Shown here: positions 61,721-64,000 of the stretch, in pieces | Layout: every line of letters starts with the position of its first letter | Position numbering within the stretch: position 1 is the stretch's first letter | Assembly: GCA_003228875.1 (NCBI GenBank) | Contig: QIGK01000141.1 | Span: 1 to 64,000, forward strand | From: Rhodobacterales bacterium | GTDB taxonomy: Bacteria > Pseudomonadota > Alphaproteobacteria > Rhodobacterales > Rhodobacteraceae | Direction of reading: 5' to 3' | DNA length: 64,000 bases | The notes under the pieces: generated by a model | What the model was told of the DNA's origin: nothing | The model's input: the letters and a program-made list of their open reading frames with translations, nothing else | Database searches by the model: none | Translations under genes and position numbers: made by a program

Positions 61721-62082
61721 ACAGGGCTGAACCCGCCAAATGTTGACTGACTGCTGATTTTCTCGGGTCAGGGCACCAAAACCTGTTTCGCGGTCAGGAG
61801 CGGCCGCAGGGGTGCAATTCGGGAATCCGCGCCGGTTGAATTTCGGGCAACAGGCCCGAGCCGGAAATATTTACTAACAATCGCCGGGCAAGCCCCATTT
61901 ATTTTTGTTGGACCGCTGAGCGCAAAGGAGTTCAATGCCCGACGCGGATTCTCCTGTTTGGTCCGGCATGACGTGGTTTTAGCAGGGATTGATTTAGCAG
62001 CGGTTAGCGGGGCGTTCGAGGTTTGACGAGATCGCGCAACATTGGGCTTGTCAGCCGTTGATTTTCATGATTGTATCCAATT
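61721..62082. other. 362-bp intergenic region with an inverted repeat and a 15-codon leader-like ORF
   Basis: No regular gene is present. A 12-bp near-perfect inverted repeat (GAATCCGCGCCG at 61823-61834 and its complement at 61940-61951, 11 of 12 matching) spans 129 bp. Between the arms lies a strong ribosome site AAAGGAG followed by a 15-codon frame (61935-61982, MPDADSPVWSGMTWF). It could be a leader peptide controlling the GntR gene downstream or a remnant of a decayed element. Confidence 0.45.
61823..61951. repeat. Inverted repeat arms in the Na/Pi-GntR gap
   Basis: The arms GAATCCGCGCCG (61823-61834) and the complementary CGACGCGGATTC (61940-61951) pair at 11 of 12 positions. A TTGAA/TTCAA pair lies just inside them (61836-61840 and 61931-61935). 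Spacing of about 100 bp would suit either a hairpin in RNA or the ends of a tiny mobile element. Confidence 0.5.
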
Positions 62083-62739
62083 ATGGAAAAGAATCCAAAA
62101 ATGAACGGCGGGCGCACCGCAGAAAAACTGCGTGACCTGATTTTGCGGGGTGATTACCAGCCCGGCGCGCCCTTGCGCCAAACCGCCCTGTCGGCAAGGT
62201 TAGGGGTCAGCCGCACGCCGTTGCGCCAAGCGTTGCAGATTTTGGACGATGAAGGGCTTGTGCAGCAAAGCGATTTTCGCGGAGCCAGTGTTATGACTAT
62301 TGACGCGGCAATGCTGGATGATCTGTTTGACATGCGTCAGGCCTTGGAAAATATTGCGCTGAAATCTGCATTTTCAAAGCAAACCAAGCTGGATTTTGCA
62401 AAGGCTGAAATGGCGCTGGACGCGGCTGAGAAAACCAACGATCCGGCGGCCTTGTCACAGCTTAACTGGGATTTTCATACAGCGCTTTATCAGCCGAGCG
62501 GGCGCAAAATGTTGCTAGACGGCATTCAGCGCTTAAACCGCAGCTCTGCTTTGGCGGAGGCAATTGGCCATGCGATTAATGATCGGATCACAGCCTCGGC
62601 CAATGAACATTTTGCCATACTTCAGGCGTGCCGAAACGATGATCGGCGCGGCGCGTTAACTTTATTAAACGAACATCTTAAGGCGGCGCATAAAGGTGCG
62701 TTAGCCAGCCTTTTGGAGGACAAAAATGCCAGTCATTAA
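62083..62739 (+). CDS. GntR-family regulator, FCD (FadR-like) type
   Basis: A 218-residue regulator. The winged helix covers GGRTAEKLRDLILRGDYQPGAPLRQTALSARLGVSRTPLRQALQILDDEGLVQQSDFRGASVM (to about residue 72), followed by an FCD helical effector domain with FDMRQALENIALKSAF and LNWDFHTALYQPSGRKMLLDGIQ. The start is uncertain: ATG 62083 or 62101, or TTG 62071. It overlaps the downstream amidohydrolase by 14 bp and probably controls it. Confidence 0.88.
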   Translation: MEKNPKMNGGRTAEKLRDLILRGDYQPGAPLRQTALSARLGVSRTPLRQALQILDDEGLVQQSDFRGASVMTIDAAMLDDLFDMRQALENIALKSAFSKQTKLDFAKAEMALDAAEKTNDPAALSQLNWDFHTALYQPSGRKMLLDGIQRLNRSSALAEAIGHAINDRITASANEHFAILQACRNDDRRGALTLLNEHLKAAHKGALASLLEDKNASH

Positions 62740-63889
62740 CCGAATTGCAGCCTTTCACGATGACATGACCGCATGGCGGCACCATTTGCATGAAAACCCT
62801 GAAATGTCGTATCAGGAGCATGAAACCGCTGCCTTTGTGGCGGAAAAACTGCGGAGTTTTGGCATTGAAGTGACCGAAGGTATCGGCGGCACCGGCCTTG
62901 TTGGCGTGCTGCAAGGCAACGGTGGCGACGGGCCAACCATTGGCCTGCGCGCCGACATGGATGCGCTGGCGATTGAGGAAAAAAACGACTTTGACCATGT
63001 GTCCAAACGTGCGGGGGTAATGCATGCTTGCGGGCATGACGGCCACACAACCATGTTGCTGGGCGCGGCGCGTTATCTGGCGGAAACTCGGAATTTTGCT
63101 GGGCGAGTGGTGTTTATTTTTCAGCCGGCTGAAGAAATGGGCGGCGATGATGGCGGCGCGGCGCGCATGATCCAAGAGGGGCTGTTTAAACAGTTTCCTT
63201 GCGAAGAGATTTACGGAATTCACAATTGGCCGGGCATGGATGTGGGTGACTTTGCCACCAAAGCCGGGTTGATGATGGCCTCAGGCGATGGGTTTGAAAT
63301 TACGGTTAAATCTAACGGGATGCATGCCGCACAGCCACATAAGGGCGTTGATCTGGTATTGACCGCCGCGCATATTATTGTGGGGTTACAACAGGTCGCT
63401 TCGCGAAATACCAACCCTTTGCAGGCAATCGTAGTCAGCGCAACACAGATTCATGGCGGTGATGCCTATAATGTTTTGCCAAATGAAGTGGTTATTCGCG
63501 GCACGGTACGGGCATTTTCAAACGAAGCACGGGCCGGAGCGGAACCAAACCTTCGGCGCGTGGTTGATGGGATTTGCCACGCAACCGGCGCCGATTATGT
63601 GCTGGATTACACGCGGCAATACCCAACTTTGGTGAATGAGGAAACATCAGCCCAAACTGCGCTGGCTGCTGGCGCTAAGGTGTTTCAAAACGTCAATCCA
63701 AACCCGCCGCAAACCATGGTTGTTGAGGATTTTGCCTTCATGCTGGAAGATCGCTCCGGCTGTTATGGCTGGATCGGCAACGGGCCGGAGGATGACGGCT
63801 GTATTTTGCACAGTGCATGGTATGATTTTAACGATGCGGCATTGCCGTTTGGCGCGTCATATTTTGCCGCGATTATTGAGGGGAAATAA
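62726..63889 (+). CDS. M20-family amidohydrolase (hippurate hydrolase-like)
   Basis: A 387-residue zinc peptidase-type amidohydrolase. Metal and catalytic motifs are IGLRADMDALAIEE, MHACGHDGHTTMLLGAARYL, FQPAEEMGGDDGGAARMI and the C-terminal MVVEDFAFMLEDRSGCYGWIGN. Such enzymes remove N-acyl or N-aroyl groups from amino acids. A strong GGAGG site precedes the ATG. Co-transcribed with the GntR gene. Confidence 0.92.
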   Translation: MPVINRIAAFHDDMTAWRHHLHENPEMSYQEHETAAFVAEKLRSFGIEVTEGIGGTGLVGVLQGNGGDGPTIGLRADMDALAIEEKNDFDHVSKRAGVMHACGHDGHTTMLLGAARYLAETRNFAGRVVFIFQPAEEMGGDDGGAARMIQEGLFKQFPCEEIYGIHNWPGMDVGDFATKAGLMMASGDGFEITVKSNGMHAAQPHKGVDLVLTAAHIIVGLQQVASRNTNPLQAIVVSATQIHGGDAYNVLPNEVVIRGTVRAFSNEARAGAEPNLRRVVDGICHATGADYVLDYTRQYPTLVNEETSAQTALAAGAKVFQNVNPNPPQTMVVEDFAFMLEDRSGCYGWIGNGPEDDGCILHSAWYDFNDAALPFGASYFAAIIEGK

Positions 63890-63894
63890 CGGGG

Positions 63895-64000
63895 CTATAG
63901 AATAAAATCATCGGCGGTGAAATCGATGGCACCTTTGAAAAATACCTTGAAATCAATGGTGCCGTCACCCTCAATATCAGCCAGCAAAAACGTGTTGTCT
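63895..64000 (-). CDS. RTX/serralysin-type protein, C-terminal end (partial)
   Basis: A minus-strand frame ends at the TAG 63895-63897 and runs off the right edge. The ~34 visible residues (NTFLLADIEGDGTIDFKVFF and ...AIDFTADDFIL) match the C-terminal domain of M10/serralysin and haemolysin-type calcium-binding proteins, including a hydrophobic DFIL type I secretion tail. The rest of the protein lies outside the window. Confidence 0.7.
   Translation of the reverse strand, partial: DNTFLLADIEGDGTIDFKVFFKGAIDFTADDFIL

Overview
The window looks like chromosomal DNA from an alphaproteobacterium, most likely a marine Rhodobacterales (Roseobacter-type) member. The grounds are gene content and order: a polyamine ABC transporter with a gamma-glutamyl-putrescine route, DMGDH/GcvT-type oxidases, a MttB-family methyltransferase, an ATP sulfurylase/APS kinase fusion, a divergent trxB-Lrp pair, lgt next to a MidA/NDUFAF7 methyltransferase and pgeF, UbiK, a phasin-like protein and an RTX-type C-terminus. 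Nearly all genes sit in tight, translationally coupled operons (many ATGA, TGATG or TAATG overlaps). I see no insertion sequence, prophage or CRISPR array.

Layout. 1-6914: putrescine uptake and catabolism (end of potF, potG, potH, potI, speB, a frame-disrupted puuA-like ligase, puuB-like oxidase). 7030-8884: FadL-type outer-membrane protein and a convergent DeoR regulator. 9259-11822: kynureninase and a second class-V PLP enzyme. 11894-16895: autoregulated LysR / DMGDH-GcvT / MttB-family operon. 16998-18727: a desaturase coupled to a PhnD-like binding protein. 18767-24125: a small orphan gene and a three-gene operon (TPR/TolB-like regulator, vanadium-haloperoxidase/PAP2 enzyme, subtilase), the best candidate here for an undescribed system. 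24378-30456: aromatic amino acid decarboxylase, then on the other strand a cobalt-type nitrile hydratase operon headed by a betaine-type ABC transporter. 30737-43269: a complete-looking phenylacetate (paa) catabolic region. 43280-48187: lysine/glutarate catabolism (LysR, gcdH, CoA-transferase, Lrp, saccharopine dehydrogenase-like). 48188-48950: small ORFs and tRNA-Gly(TCC). 48951-61720: housekeeping genes (sulfate activation, trxB, Lrp, pgeF, midA, lgt, ubiK, proC, phasin-like, csaA, hydroxyacid dehydrogenase, tdk, cell-wall hydrolase, Na/Pi transporter). 62083-63889: GntR regulator and M20 amidohydrolase. 63895-64000: C-terminus of an RTX/serralysin-type protein running off the window.

How the genes work together. 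The left end imports putrescine, makes more from agmatine, and starts to degrade it. The middle can plausibly feed aromatic amino acids, amines, nitriles and phenylacetate into the epoxyphenylacetyl-CoA pathway. The lysine block funnels glutarate and glutaryl-CoA to central metabolism.

A striking feature is three separate gene-breaking lesions of different kinds in otherwise intact operons: a small out-of-frame deletion in the puuA-like gene (about 4373), an exact 8-bp tandem duplication in the proX-like gene (30318-30333), and an in-frame TAA in the paa hydratase/dehydrogenase fusion (34648-34650). These could be real gene decay, reversible variation, or assembly error; read-level data would decide. 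All functional calls come from reading the sequence and recalling protein families; no database search was run.
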